DNA of 64,000 nt from Clostridia bacterium (lineage in GTDB: Bacteria; Bacillota; Clostridia; Christensenellales; Borkfalkiaceae), in contig JAGATP010000016.1 of NCBI GenBank assembly GCA_017621155.1, forward strand, positions 1 to 64,000, read 5' to 3'. The notes beneath the pieces are model-generated. The model did not search any database. It saw only the letters and a list, made by a program, of their open reading frames with translations, and had not been told where the DNA came from. Below, in pieces: positions 7,976 to 16,540 of the stretch (positions within the stretch are counted from its first letter, which is position 1; each line of letters begins with the position of its first letter). Made by a program: the position numbers and the translations under genes.

Positions 7976-10153
7976 ATGAGAGAAATTTTGGCTCCCGCAG
8001 GGGAAAAGCAAACCGCCATTGCGGCAATCAATCAAGGAGCGGACGCGATTTATCTCGGGTACAGCTCCTATTCTGCGCGCGCCTCCGCCGTCAACTTCGG
8101 CGAAGAGGAACTTGCGGAAGTCATATCTTACGCTCATTTTTTCGGGGCGAAGGTCTACGTCGCCATGAATACCCTCGTCAAGGACAGCGAGCTTGACGAC
8201 TTTTTGCAAACCCTCCTCAAAGTCTATGCCTTAAAGGCGGATGCGATCATCCTCCAAGATCCCTTTTTGGGGAAGTACGTTCACGAGCGCTATCCCGACA
8301 TCTGCCTGCACCTTTCCACGCAGGCGGGCGTCAACAACGTGGGCGGGGCTAAGCTTGCAAAGGAATTTGGCTTTTCGCGGGTCATTCTCGCACGCGAGAC
8401 GCCGCTTGCCGAAATTCGGGAAGTGGCAAAGCTCATCGAAACGGAAGTCTTCGTGCAGGGTGCGCTCTGTACCTGTTATTCGGGGCAGTGTTATCTTTCG
8501 GGCTTTGTCGGGGACAACAGCGGAAACAGGGGCAGATGCAAACAGCCTTGTAGGAAGCGGTATACCTACCTCGATCAGGAGGGCGACTATCGGGGTTATC
8601 CGCTATCGCTCGCCGATCTCTCGGTCGGAGAGGACATTCAAAAGCTCATCGAGGCAGGGGTCTCTTCCTTTAAAATCGAGGGGAGAATGCGCCGCACGGA
8701 GTACGTCGTCGCGGCGGTGCGCTACTATCGCGATCTTCTCGACCAAAGGGACGCGACTGCCGATTTAAAGGCGTTAAAGCGCGCTTACAACCGCGGCAAT
8801 TACACCAAAGGGCTCGCTTTCGGACAAGATCAAAATTTCATTTCGGACAAGATTCAGGGGCACATCGGCGAACAGATCGGCGTCCTCGCTTTCCGCAAGG
8901 GAAAGTGGCTCTGTAAGAGCTCGGAAAGGGGAGAAGTCGGCGATTGCTATAAAATTGTTCGGAGCGGAAGAGAGGTTTCGGGCGGGGTCTTTGCGGAAAA
9001 TTGCAAGGAGGGTTTTTACCTTTCGGGAAGCAAGGGCTGGATGGAAGGAGACCTCGTTTATATTACGACGGACGTTTCCGATTCCTTCGATCCGTCGCAA
9101 AAGAGGACGAAGCCCGTGCAGGTTGCTCTTTCCTTCGAAGTCGGAAAGCCTCCCAAGGCAATTTCGTCCGGAATGCAGATCGAAGGGGATTTTTCCCTTC
9201 TTCCCGCTCGCAATCGGGGGCTGACCGAGGAGGAAGTCGAAGCGAGCTTTCGCAGGACGGACGGCTATCCCTTCGACGTTTTTCTGAAAATAGACCTGAA
9301 TGAGGGTTGTTTTTTGCCCAAATCCGAGCTCAACGCCTTTCGGCGCAAGGTCTTTTCCGTTCTTTACGAGCGTGAAACAAAGAGGGAGACGACGCCTTAC
9401 GTCTTTGAGCCGCTTTGCCTTCCGAAGCGCACCGAAACGGAGAAAATCGTCGCCGTGATGGGAAGCGAGTTCAATTTTCAAAGCAAGGTCGATCTCCTCA
9501 TCTTTAAGCCTTACGACTATGCGGACGGGGCGGAGCGCGATCGCTTTTTGAAGTTCGCCCGTCGCCATGCGCGGCGCACGGCGCTCTATGTGCCCGGCTT
9601 TTTGAACGGTGCAGATCGGGAAATCGTCAAGACGGCAGCTTCTTCCTTCGATCTTCTCTACGTCGAGGGGTTGGAAGGATTGGCGCTCGCAAACGAGCTT
9701 TCCATGGAATGCATTCCGGGGACGGGGTTCAATCTCACCAATTCTCTGCAATGCGCTTACTTTTCGGGACAAAAAATACTTTCCAAGGAGCTCGATTGGC
9801 GGGAACAGCGCGCGCTTGGCGGAATGACCTTGACGGCGGGAAGCTTGAAGGTCATGGATCTTCTCTATTGCCCCTTCCGAAAAAATTGCGCCTCGTGCAA
9901 TCAAAAGCACTTTTATAGGCTCAAGGACGAAGAGGGGAGAGTCTTTCAGGTTCGGCGCTATCGCCTCTCTTCCTGTCGGTTTGAACTCTTCAATTGCGCC
10001 GATCTTGCCACAGTGCAGGACTTTGCGGGCGCTCTTTATGACTTTACCACCATCAGAGAACAGCAGGCAATTCTCGACTGTCGGGATTTGCCTTCGCTCA
10101 AAAAAATATTGCCTTCCCATACGGCAGGGCACTTTACACATTCGGTATTCTAG
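7976..10153 (+). CDS. U32 family peptidase-like protein (RlhA/TrhP type)
   Basis: A 725-residue member of the U32 family. Members formerly called collagenase-like peptidases include RlhA and TrhP, which are needed for hydroxylation of a 23S rRNA cytidine and of tRNA wobble uridine. The N terminus (REILAPAGEKQTAIAAINQG) and the cysteine-rich signature around residues 162-195 (CTCYSGQC, then GRCKQPCR) are characteristic; those cysteines could hold an iron-sulfur cluster. The long C-terminal extension corresponds to the DUF3656-containing long form. Another cysteine cluster (CPFRKNCASC) lies near residue 633. It stands alone behind its own promoter, with mutS2 following after 2 nt. Whether it acts on rRNA or tRNA cannot be decided here. 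Confidence 0.88.
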   Translation: MREILAPAGEKQTAIAAINQGADAIYLGYSSYSARASAVNFGEEELAEVISYAHFFGAKVYVAMNTLVKDSELDDFLQTLLKVYALKADAIILQDPFLGKYVHERYPDICLHLSTQAGVNNVGGAKLAKEFGFSRVILARETPLAEIREVAKLIETEVFVQGALCTCYSGQCYLSGFVGDNSGNRGRCKQPCRKRYTYLDQEGDYRGYPLSLADLSVGEDIQKLIEAGVSSFKIEGRMRRTEYVVAAVRYYRDLLDQRDATADLKALKRAYNRGNYTKGLAFGQDQNFISDKIQGHIGEQIGVLAFRKGKWLCKSSERGEVGDCYKIVRSGREVSGGVFAENCKEGFYLSGSKGWMEGDLVYITTDVSDSFDPSQKRTKPVQVALSFEVGKPPKAISSGMQIEGDFSLLPARNRGLTEEEVEASFRRTDGYPFDVFLKIDLNEGCFLPKSELNAFRRKVFSVLYERETKRETTPYVFEPLCLPKRTETEKIVAVMGSEFNFQSKVDLLIFKPYDYADGAERDRFLKFARRHARRTALYVPGFLNGADREIVKTAASSFDLLYVEGLEGLALANELSMECIPGTGFNLTNSLQCAYFSGQKILSKELDWREQRALGGMTLTAGSLKVMDLLYCPFRKNCASCNQKHFYRLKDEEGRVFQVRRYRLSSCRFELFNCADLATVQDFAGALYDFTTIREQQAILDCRDLPSLKKILPSHTAGHFTHSVF

Positions 10154-10155
10154 CT

Positions 10156-12531
10156 ATGAACAGACATTTCGAAAAATTGGAACTTCATAAAATTTTAGCG
10201 GCGGCGAGCGCGTATGCCTCGCTACAAGAGGGTAAAGCCTATCTCGCCGCGCTTCAACCCGAAACGGAGCTTTCCAAGGTGCAGACCCTTCTTTCCTTGA
10301 CGGAGGAGTCTACCAAGCTCCTGTTTCTCTACGGCGTCGGCAGAATCGAGGCGTTCGAGCCCTTTGACGACGAACTGCAACGGGCTGCCAAGCGCGCAAC
10401 TCTCTCCTGCGGGGAGCTTTTAAAGGTCGGGCGGCTTCTTCGTTCCGTCCGCGTCCTCGTCAGCGGAATCGAATCGGTGAACGACGATTCCATCGTCCTC
10501 ATTCGGGAAAAAATCGCCTCGCTCGTCTTTGATCCTCGCCTCGAAGAGGACATTCACTCTAAAATCGTGAGCGACGAGGAAGTCAGCGATTTTGCGAGCG
10601 AAAAGCTCTATTCCATTCGGCGCGAAATTAGCCTCCTCAACGAGAGGATTCGCGCAAAGCTTTCCGAATATCTTTCGGGGGAGAATGCGAAATACCTCCA
10701 GGAGGGAATCGTCACCATGCGCGGGGACAGATACGTCCTTCCCGTAAAGGCGGAGTACAAGCGCAGCATCAAGGGCTTTGTGCACGACCGTTCCCAGAGC
10801 GGTGCAACCGTATTCATTGAACCCGAATACATTTTGGAGCTCAACAACGAGCTGATTACCCTTGCCATCGACGAAAAGGAGGAAATCGACCGCATTTTGG
10901 GAGAGCTTTCCAGGCGGGTCGGTCAGATTTCCGAATCGCTCGTCAAGGACATCTCCCTGATGGCGGAGCTGGACGCCCTGTTTGCAAAGGCGGAGTATTG
11001 CTATCACCTTCACGCGGTAAGACCGCTCATGAACAACAAGGGCTTTCTTCGCATTCAAAGCGGAAGACACCCCTTAATCGACAAGGAAACCGTCGTTCCC
11101 GTCTCCGTGGAACTTGGCAAGGACTACGATTTTCTGCTCGTCTCGGGCCCGAATACGGGCGGTAAGACGGTTACGCTGAAAATGGTGGGACTCTTCTGCC
11201 TGATGGCGGCTTGCGGATTTTTCATTCCCGCAGGAGAGGACACCGCTCTTTCCGTGTTCCGTTCCGTCTTTTGCGACATCGGCGATGCGCAGAGCATCGA
11301 AGAGAGCCTTTCCACCTTTTCCTCTCACGTCACCAACCTCATTTCCATCGTCGATTGCGTGGACGAGCATTCCCTCGTCCTCGTGGACGAGCTGGGCGGA
11401 GGGACAGACCCCGAAGAGGGACAGGCGCTTGCGAGGGCGGTCATTTCCTACCTGATGAAGAGCGGCTGCAAGGGCATCGTCACCACGCACTACATGGCGC
11501 TCAAGGAGTTTGCCTTCCGCGAAAAGGGCATCGAAAATGCCAGCATGACCTTTGACGCCGAGTCGTTAAAGCCTCTCTATCAGATCAAAATCGGCTTGCC
11601 GGGATCGAGCAACGCCCTCTCCATTTCCAAGCGTTTAGGCTTAAAGGAAGAAATTCTGCAAGAGGCGTATGAGAATCTTTCGGACGATGCGAAGGCTCTG
11701 ACGAATATCTTAAAAAGTGCGGAGGAGAGCAGGCTAAAGGCACAGGCCTCTTTGGAGCATACGGCTTCCTTGGAAAAAGAGTGGCAGGAAAAGATCGACA
11801 AGCTCGACGAAGAGCGCGAAGCGCTCCGCAAGGAGAAGGAAAAGCTCTTCTTGACGGCAAAGACCGAAGCAAAGCGCATCGTGCGCGAAAAGGTGGAAGA
11901 GGCGGAAGAACTCGTCTCCGAGATCGAAGAGATCTTTGCCAAGGAGACGCTGACGGAAGCCGATCTCATTCAGGCGAGAACGCTCAAAAACAAGGTCGTG
12001 TCCGCCTCTTATCGGCGCGAGGAAGAGAAGCCTCTTCCCAAATACGTCCCTTACGAAGGGGGCAAAATCGGCGAGACGGTCTACGTCAAGAGCGTGGCGG
12101 GGGAAGGAACCCTCCTTTCCGTCAACGAAAAGAAGAAGGAAGCAGAGGTGCAGGTCGGGGACTTGAAGCTTCGCGTCAAGCTCTCCGAGCTCATGTCTGT
12201 CACAAAAACCTCTTCCACGCAAGCAAAGAAACAAAAGCAAAAGCCCAAAAGCCCTGTCACGGTGGTGAGAAAGGGGGAAATCAAGCCTCCCGTTCTCTCC
12301 GTCAACGTCATCGGCATGACGGTGATGGAGGCGATTCCCGAGGTGGACGCCTTTATCGATCAGGCGGTCTTGTCCAATTTGGAAGAGATCAAAATCATCC
12401 ACGGCATGGGGACGGGCAAGCTCAAGGCAGGCATTCACGACTTTTTGCGCAAGCACAAAGCGGTCGCCGAATTTCGCCTCGGCGTTTACGGCGAAGGGGA
12501 AACGGGCGTGACTTTTGTCAAGCTGAAATAG
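10156..12531 (+). CDS. mutS2: Endonuclease MutS2
   Basis: A 791-residue MutS paralog lacking the mismatch-recognition domain. Bacterial MutS2 proteins suppress recombination and, in Bacillus, rescue collided ribosomes. After a lever/clamp coiled-coil region comes the ATPase with Walker A SGPNTGGKT (near residue 331) and Walker B LVLVDELGGGTDPEEG (near 410). A long charged coiled coil (about 520-620) leads to the C-terminal Smr nuclease domain (VNVIGMTVMEA and HGMGTGKLKAG). Length is normal. The start is 2 nt after the U32 stop with no evident ribosome-binding site, suggesting coupled translation. Confidence 0.96.
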   Translation: MNRHFEKLELHKILAAASAYASLQEGKAYLAALQPETELSKVQTLLSLTEESTKLLFLYGVGRIEAFEPFDDELQRAAKRATLSCGELLKVGRLLRSVRVLVSGIESVNDDSIVLIREKIASLVFDPRLEEDIHSKIVSDEEVSDFASEKLYSIRREISLLNERIRAKLSEYLSGENAKYLQEGIVTMRGDRYVLPVKAEYKRSIKGFVHDRSQSGATVFIEPEYILELNNELITLAIDEKEEIDRILGELSRRVGQISESLVKDISLMAELDALFAKAEYCYHLHAVRPLMNNKGFLRIQSGRHPLIDKETVVPVSVELGKDYDFLLVSGPNTGGKTVTLKMVGLFCLMAACGFFIPAGEDTALSVFRSVFCDIGDAQSIEESLSTFSSHVTNLISIVDCVDEHSLVLVDELGGGTDPEEGQALARAVISYLMKSGCKGIVTTHYMALKEFAFREKGIENASMTFDAESLKPLYQIKIGLPGSSNALSISKRLGLKEEILQEAYENLSDDAKALTNILKSAEESRLKAQASLEHTASLEKEWQEKIDKLDEEREALRKEKEKLFLTAKTEAKRIVREKVEEAEELVSEIEEIFAKETLTEADLIQARTLKNKVVSASYRREEEKPLPKYVPYEGGKIGETVYVKSVAGEGTLLSVNEKKKEAEVQVGDLKLRVKLSELMSVTKTSSTQAKKQKQKPKSPVTVVRKGEIKPPVLSVNVIGMTVMEAIPEVDAFIDQAVLSNLEEIKIIHGMGTGKLKAGIHDFLRKHKAVAEFRLGVYGEGETGVTFVKLK

Positions 12532-12565
12532 CATGAATCCGAACTCCCGGAATATAATGGAAGCA

Positions 12566-12587
12566 GATCGTGTGAACACGCTCTAGC
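12566..12587 (+). repeat. 22-bp intergenic repeat, copy 1
   Basis: This 22-mer begins GATCGTGTGAACACG and ends CTCTAGC. It matches 33084-33105 at 20 of 22 positions. Its centre, GTGTGAACAC, is self-complementary. It lies just after mutS2 inside a larger inverted repeat (CTCCCGGAA at 12544-12552 with TTTCGGGAG at 12591-12599). The second copy also follows the 3' end of a gene, dnaE. Function unknown. Confidence 0.5.
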
Positions 12588-12606
12588 TTATTTCGGGAGA
12601 ATCGCA

Positions 12607-13311
12607 TTGAAAAAACAAATTATCAGGGCGCTCTTTTGCAATCTCGCCCTTGTGTTGATTGCAGTCATGATCGGAGGCGTGTGCTTTTTTAATCTGGAAA
12701 CCACCCCCGTTTCTACGGAAGAAAACGTCTATCGGAGCGGCAACGCCGAGCATTCCGTTTCCCTCATGTTCAACGTCTATTGGGGAACGGAAGAAGTCTA
12801 CGAGATTCTCGATCTTCTGGATAAATACGGCGCAAAATCCACATTCTTTATCGGGGGATCGTGGGCGGACGATAACATTTCCTGCGTGAAGGAAATTTTA
12901 AAGCGCGGGCATGAAATCGGCAGTCACGGCTACTTTCATAAAGACGGGGATAAGCTTTCTCTTTCGGAGAACAAAGAGGAAATTGCCCTCTGCCACAAGC
13001 TCATTCTCCTGGCGACGGGATACGAGATGCGGCTCTTTGCCCCTCCCTCCGGCGCATACGGCGACGATACGCTCAAAGCCGCGGAGGAGCTTGGCTATAA
13101 GGTCATTCTCTGGTCGAAGGACACCGTCGATTGGCGGGATCGGGACGCAAGCGTTATCTATGCAAGGGCAAAGGATGCGCGGGGCGGCGATTTTGTCCTG
13201 ATGCACCCCACGAAGGAGACGGTTGTCGCTCTCGAAGGGGTCTTGAAATACTACAAAAAAGAGGGGTTGTCCGCCGTCACGGTGTCGGAGAACCTCGGAT
13301 ACGGAGGTTAA
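12607..13311 (+). CDS. Polysaccharide deacetylase family protein, YlxY-like
   Basis: A 234-residue exported NodB-fold protein with a TTG start, GGGAGA about 6 nt upstream and an N-terminal signal/anchor helix (residues 7-25). The second metal motif is intact (SHGYFH, HxxxH). In the first motif the usual TFDDG-type sequence is replaced by MFNVYWG, with Asn instead of the metal-binding Asp; as I recall, the YlxY subfamily has similar sequences. Activity as a deacetylase is therefore uncertain. An M16 peptidase gene follows at once, the same pairing as ylxY-mlpA of Bacillus subtilis, which supports the subfamily assignment and a cell-wall or sporulation-related role. Confidence 0.82.
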   Translation: MKKQIIRALFCNLALVLIAVMIGGVCFFNLETTPVSTEENVYRSGNAEHSVSLMFNVYWGTEEVYEILDLLDKYGAKSTFFIGGSWADDNISCVKEILKRGHEIGSHGYFHKDGDKLSLSENKEEIALCHKLILLATGYEMRLFAPPSGAYGDDTLKAAEELGYKVILWSKDTVDWRDRDASVIYARAKDARGGDFVLMHPTKETVVALEGVLKYYKKEGLSAVTVSENLGYGG

Positions 13312-13314
13312 GCA

Positions 13315-14550
13315 TTGGCTCAATTAAAACGGTATGAAAACGGACTTAAGCTCGTCGTCAAGCGAATCGACGGACTGTTGTCCGTCACGATGGGCATTTT
13401 GGTAGGCGCGGGCGCTTGCCTGGAAAGGGATCGGGAAGACGGAATTTCCCATTTTATCGAACATATGTCCTTTAAGGGGACGAAGACGCTCAACGAGGAA
13501 GAGATTTCCAACGCCTTTGACGAGATCGGGGCGCAGCAAAACGCCTTTACGGGGAAGGATTTGACCTGTTACTATGCAAAGGCAACTTCCGAACACACCG
13601 AGCGGGCTTTTTCCCTGCTTGCCGATCTCTTTTTGAACAGCGTCTATCCCGAAGACGGGCTCGAACGCGAAAGAGGGGTCATTCTCGAGGAGATCGCTAT
13701 GAACGAGGATACGCCCGAGGACTATTGCAGCGATCTTTTGGCGGAAGCGTACTATGGCAAGGACAATTACGGCAGAAATATCTTAGGCCCGATGGACAAC
13801 GTAAGGCGGTTTACGGCGGAGGACATCCGTTCCTATCGCAACGCCTTTTATACGGCGGACAATATCGTCGTCTCCTTTGCGGGAAATATTACCCTTTCCG
13901 AGGCGGAGGAGCTCGTTGAAAAGTACTTCGTCGGGGCATTGCCGCTCAAAAAAGAGAGGAGAGAGAAAAAGATTGTCTTGCAGGGAAAGCATCTCTTCCG
14001 CAAAAAGGACATCGAGCAGGTGCACCTTTCCATTGCCTACCCCTCTTTTCATCGGTACGACCGGATGATTAACCCCTCATCCATCATCAACAGTGCGCTT
14101 GGCGGAAGCATGAGTTCCCGCCTCTTTCAATCCGTTCGCGAAAAACAGGGACTTGCCTATAACGTCTATTCCTATCAGAATCTCTACGAGGAGACGGGAA
14201 CGTTCGTCATCTATGCGGGGGTCAACGGGAAAAACGTGGATAGGGCAAGGGACGCTATTTTGTCCGTCATTTCCGATCTCAAGAAGAAGGGGATTACCAA
14301 AGAAGAGCTCCTTCGCGGAAAGGAGCAGATGAAAGCGTCCACGATCTTTGCGCAGGAGAGTACTTCTTCGCAGATGCTTTTATATGGAAAATACCTTCTC
14401 TATCGGGACGAGCTCTTCGATATGAACGAAAAGATGGAGGAGATGGGAAGGGTGACGATGGACGACGTCATGGCTTGCCTTGCAGAGAGTTTTTCCGAAA
14501 AGAACATGGCTTCTGCCTTGGTCGGGAAGGTCGATCGGCCTTTATTCTAA
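13315..14550 (+). CDS. M16 family zinc metallopeptidase (MlpA/YmxG-like)
   Basis: A 411-residue pitrilysin-family processing peptidase. The inverted zinc motif HFIEH is near residue 43, with the downstream Glu in RGVILEEIAMNED near residue 125. The second half holds the non-catalytic M16 C domain with the conserved R-Y type segment FQSVREKQGLAYNVYSY. It uses a TTG start 3 nt after the deacetylase stop, with CGGAGG overlapping the end of that gene. In Bacillus the homologous gene also follows ylxY. Substrate unknown. Confidence 0.9.
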   Translation: MAQLKRYENGLKLVVKRIDGLLSVTMGILVGAGACLERDREDGISHFIEHMSFKGTKTLNEEEISNAFDEIGAQQNAFTGKDLTCYYAKATSEHTERAFSLLADLFLNSVYPEDGLERERGVILEEIAMNEDTPEDYCSDLLAEAYYGKDNYGRNILGPMDNVRRFTAEDIRSYRNAFYTADNIVVSFAGNITLSEAEELVEKYFVGALPLKKERREKKIVLQGKHLFRKKDIEQVHLSIAYPSFHRYDRMINPSSIINSALGGSMSSRLFQSVREKQGLAYNVYSYQNLYEETGTFVIYAGVNGKNVDRARDAILSVISDLKKKGITKEELLRGKEQMKASTIFAQESTSSQMLLYGKYLLYRDELFDMNEKMEEMGRVTMDDVMACLAESFSEKNMASALVGKVDRPLF

Positions 14551-14551
14551 A

Positions 14552-14613
14552 TACTATGTCAGACATAAATGAGATAAAATACGGGTTTGAACCCGTTTAT
14601 GACAGACATAGTA
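14552..14613. repeat. Palindromic element overlapping the 5' end of a coding sequence
   Basis: Left arm TACTATGTCAGACATAA (14552-14568) and right arm TTATGACAGACATAGTA (14597-14613) are inverted repeats with two mismatches. They enclose a perfect inner palindrome ACGGGTTTGAACCCGT (14581-14596). The left arm contains the start codon of the next gene. The same 16-mer TACTATGTCAGACATA forms a perfect palindrome inside murB at 27525-27547. Confidence 0.6.
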
Positions 14614-15041
14614 CTGTCTTGATTTTGGGGAGCTTTCCCTCTGTCAAGAGCAGAGAGATCAAGTTTTACTACGGAAACAGGCAAAATCGCTTTTGGAACA
14701 TGATGTTTTCCTATTTCGGTGAGCCTTATCGCGAGGAAACCGAGAAAAAGAAGGAGTTTTTGCTCGAAAAGGGCATTGCCCTTTGGGACATCGTTATGGC
14801 TTGTCGGATTGTCGGCTCGAAGGACGATACGTTAGAGGCCGTCGAGCTTGCCGATCTCACGAAGGTCTTTGATGAAGCGCCCATTCGCGCCGTCCTCTTA
14901 AACGGCAGCAAGGCGTTTTCTCTCTACGAAAAGCAGTACGGAAATCTTCCGATTCCGCACTATAAAATGCCTTCGACCAGCCCTGCGAATCCCCGCTTCC
15001 GAAAAGAAATCTGGTGGAGTACCTTCGATGAATTATTCTGA
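14556..15041 (+). CDS. DNA-deoxyinosine/uracil-type DNA glycosylase
   Basis: A 161-residue protein of the uracil-DNA glycosylase superfamily, close to the hypoxanthine (deoxyinosine) DNA glycosylase group. Diagnostic segments are ILILGSFPSVKSRE-type (here VLILGSFPSVKSREIKFYYG), NRQNRFWNMM, LWDIV and the C-terminal MPSTSPAN. The frame is open upstream, but the family N terminus (F-P-V-Y) fits a start at 14556, 5 nt after the M16 stop. No ribosome-binding site is visible. The first 20 codons lie within a palindromic element. The following AlkD-like gene overlaps by 14 nt, making a small base-excision repair pair. Confidence 0.85.
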   Translation: MSDINEIKYGFEPVYDRHSTVLILGSFPSVKSREIKFYYGNRQNRFWNMMFSYFGEPYREETEKKKEFLLEKGIALWDIVMACRIVGSKDDTLEAVELADLTKVFDEAPIRAVLLNGSKAFSLYEKQYGNLPIPHYKMPSTSPANPRFRKEIWWSTFDELF

Positions 15042-15696
15042 CTTTTTATCCGAACTCAAAGGGGGTTCCGAGCCCTCTTATGCGGCGTTTCACAGCCGCC
15101 TTTTGAACGATCCCTCCATTCGCGTTTTAGGGGTGCGCGTGCCCACGCTTCGGAAGATTGCCAAAGCGCACAGGGGCGAGCTTTCCGACGTTTTGTCCTT
15201 TCCGAACGACTATTACGAGGTGGTCTTTGTTAAGCTTTCTATGGTCGCTTCTTTGCCTTATGAGGAATTTCTGACCCACCTTTTCGATATGGTGAGCCTC
15301 ATCGACAATTGGGCGTGCTGTGACTGCTTTGCCCCGAAGTGCATCGCAAAGCACAAAGAGGACTTTCTTCCTATTTTGGAAGAGGTTTTTTCTCACGGCG
15401 GAGAATTTTTCGAGCGATTTGCGCTCGTCACGCTGCTTCAAAATTACATTTCGAAGGAGTATTTGTCCCTGATTTTTTCCTATTGCAACCGTGCGGATAC
15501 CTCTCTTTATTACGTACATATGGCGGTTGCATGGCTCGTTGCCGAAGTTCTCGTCCATTTCCCTGAGGAGGGCGAGGCGTTCTTGCGCGAGGGAACGCTT
15601 GCCATCAAAACGCACAATAAGGCGATTCAAAAGGCAAGGGAGAGCGATCGATTGACAGATGAGCGGAAATGTATGCTGAAATCTTTAAAAAGGTAG
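15028..15696 (+). CDS. DNA alkylation repair protein, AlkD-like
   Basis: A 222-residue all-helical HEAT-like repeat protein of the AlkC/AlkD glycosylase family, which removes alkylated bases without base flipping. Recognisable segments are RVLGVRVPTLRKIAK near residue 33, MVSLIDNWACCDCF near 90 and the C-terminal NKAIQKARESDRL. It overlaps the preceding glycosylase gene by 14 nt, so the two are translationally coupled and probably deal with deaminated and alkylated bases together. Confidence 0.88.
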   Translation: MNYSDFLSELKGGSEPSYAAFHSRLLNDPSIRVLGVRVPTLRKIAKAHRGELSDVLSFPNDYYEVVFVKLSMVASLPYEEFLTHLFDMVSLIDNWACCDCFAPKCIAKHKEDFLPILEEVFSHGGEFFERFALVTLLQNYISKEYLSLIFSYCNRADTSLYYVHMAVAWLVAEVLVHFPEEGEAFLREGTLAIKTHNKAIQKARESDRLTDERKCMLKSLKR

Positions 15697-15705
15697 TGTT
15701 TGGGT

Positions 15706-15734
15706 TTGACTTTTTCCCAAAAATGGAATATAAT
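15706..15734 (+). promoter_or_regulatory. acpP promoter
   Basis: TTGACT (15706-15711), 17-bp spacer, TATAAT (15729-15734). Confidence 0.85.
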
Positions 15735-15777
15735 TGTTTCATAAGATTATATGCACCATGTGCAGCGGAGGATCCAT

Positions 15778-16002
15778 ATGTTTGAAAAAGTTAGCGAAAT
15801 GCTTGCATCACAGCTCGGCGTTTCGGTTGCAAAAATTACCCCGGAAAGTGAAATTGTGAAAGATTTGGGAGCGGATTCCCTTGACGTCGTTGAGCTCTTG
15901 ATGACGTTGGAAGAGGAGACCGGCATCACTGTTCCCGATGATGAAGTGGAGTCCATCAAGACCGTTCAGGACATCGTCAACATGATCGAAAAATTGCAGT
16001 AA
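15778..16002 (+). CDS. acpP: Acyl carrier protein
   Basis: A 74-residue ACP with the phosphopantetheine attachment motif [11 protein letters not shown] (Ser34) and the usual acidic four-helix pattern. The start is set at 15778 because CGGAGG precedes it by 6 nt; an upstream ATG at 15751 lacks this. It has its own consensus promoter and terminator, so it is monocistronic and not beside fab genes here. It is the only carrier protein visible in the window. It could in principle supply the acyl-AMP ligase of the central cluster, but that is speculation. Confidence 0.96.
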   Translation: MFEKVSEMLASQLGVSVAKITPESEIVKDLGADSLDVVELLMTLEEETGITVPDDEVESIKTVQDIVNMIEKLQ

Positions 16003-16009
16003 GGAAAAG

Positions 16010-16043
16010 AGCAGTCCGTGCGTTTGTTTGGACTGCTTTTTTT
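16010..16043 (+). terminator. acpP terminator
   Basis: Stem AGCAGTCC (16010-16017) with GGACTGC (16030-16036), followed by seven T. Confidence 0.9.
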
Positions 16044-16051
16044 GAACGACT

Positions 16052-16363
16052 ATGCCGAAGTATGCAGACACGTCGCTTTATACCTGCGAAGAAAACGCCC
16101 TTTGGGCGTTGTTGATCAAAAACCAAGGAAAAATCTTTTACACGGCAAAGGGCTTGCCCTTTGGGTATCAAATTGTCGGCAATGAAATGTTTGTCGATCG
16201 CAAGGAAAAGAGCATTACGCGCTCGTCCGTCAACGCCTCTTACCGCAAGGCAAAGACGCTTATGGCGACCTTTGGTCGGGTAGCCGGCCCGAAGGAGTTG
16301 GGCACGTTCGGTGCAAGCTATCTCTTTCCCGTTTTTTTGGAATTGTCTTTGATTCAGGCTTAA
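16052..16363 (+). CDS. Conserved hypothetical protein, 103 residues
   Basis: A short soluble protein with a basic central section (GNEMFVDRKEKSITRSSVN) and a C-terminal GPKELGTFGASYLFPVF segment. The pattern looks like that of small conserved proteins of Clostridia, but I cannot attach a function. It has no membrane segment or signal peptide. It sits alone between the acpP terminator and its own terminator and has no clear ribosome-binding site, so the start is uncertain. Confidence 0.65.
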   Translation: MPKYADTSLYTCEENALWALLIKNQGKIFYTAKGLPFGYQIVGNEMFVDRKEKSITRSSVNASYRKAKTLMATFGRVAGPKELGTFGASYLFPVFLELSLIQA

Positions 16364-16433
16364 CAAGAGTTCGGATTTGGAATGCTCCGGTTAAACGAAT
16401 CGGGAGGACTTTTTCCGCAAACAGACTTTGAAC

Positions 16434-16465
16434 AACTCCCCGCCATCTTGCGGAGAGTTTTTTCT
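16434..16465 (+). terminator. Terminator after the 103-residue hypothetical gene
   Basis: Stem AACTCCCCGC (16434-16443) with GCGGAGAGTT (16450-16459), then a T run. Confidence 0.85.
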
Positions 16466-16479
16466 TGACCGTGCAAGAT

Positions 16480-16521
16480 AAAAAATGCGCCCCATCCGTT
16501 TTGTTCAAACGGATGGGGCGC
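16480..16521 (-). terminator. leuS terminator
   Basis: A 15-bp perfect inverted repeat (16487-16501 with 16507-16521). Read on the minus strand it is followed by ATTTTTTATC, and it lies 19 nt after the leuS stop. Confidence 0.88.
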
Positions 16522-16540
16522 GTTTTGTCGCAATCAGTTT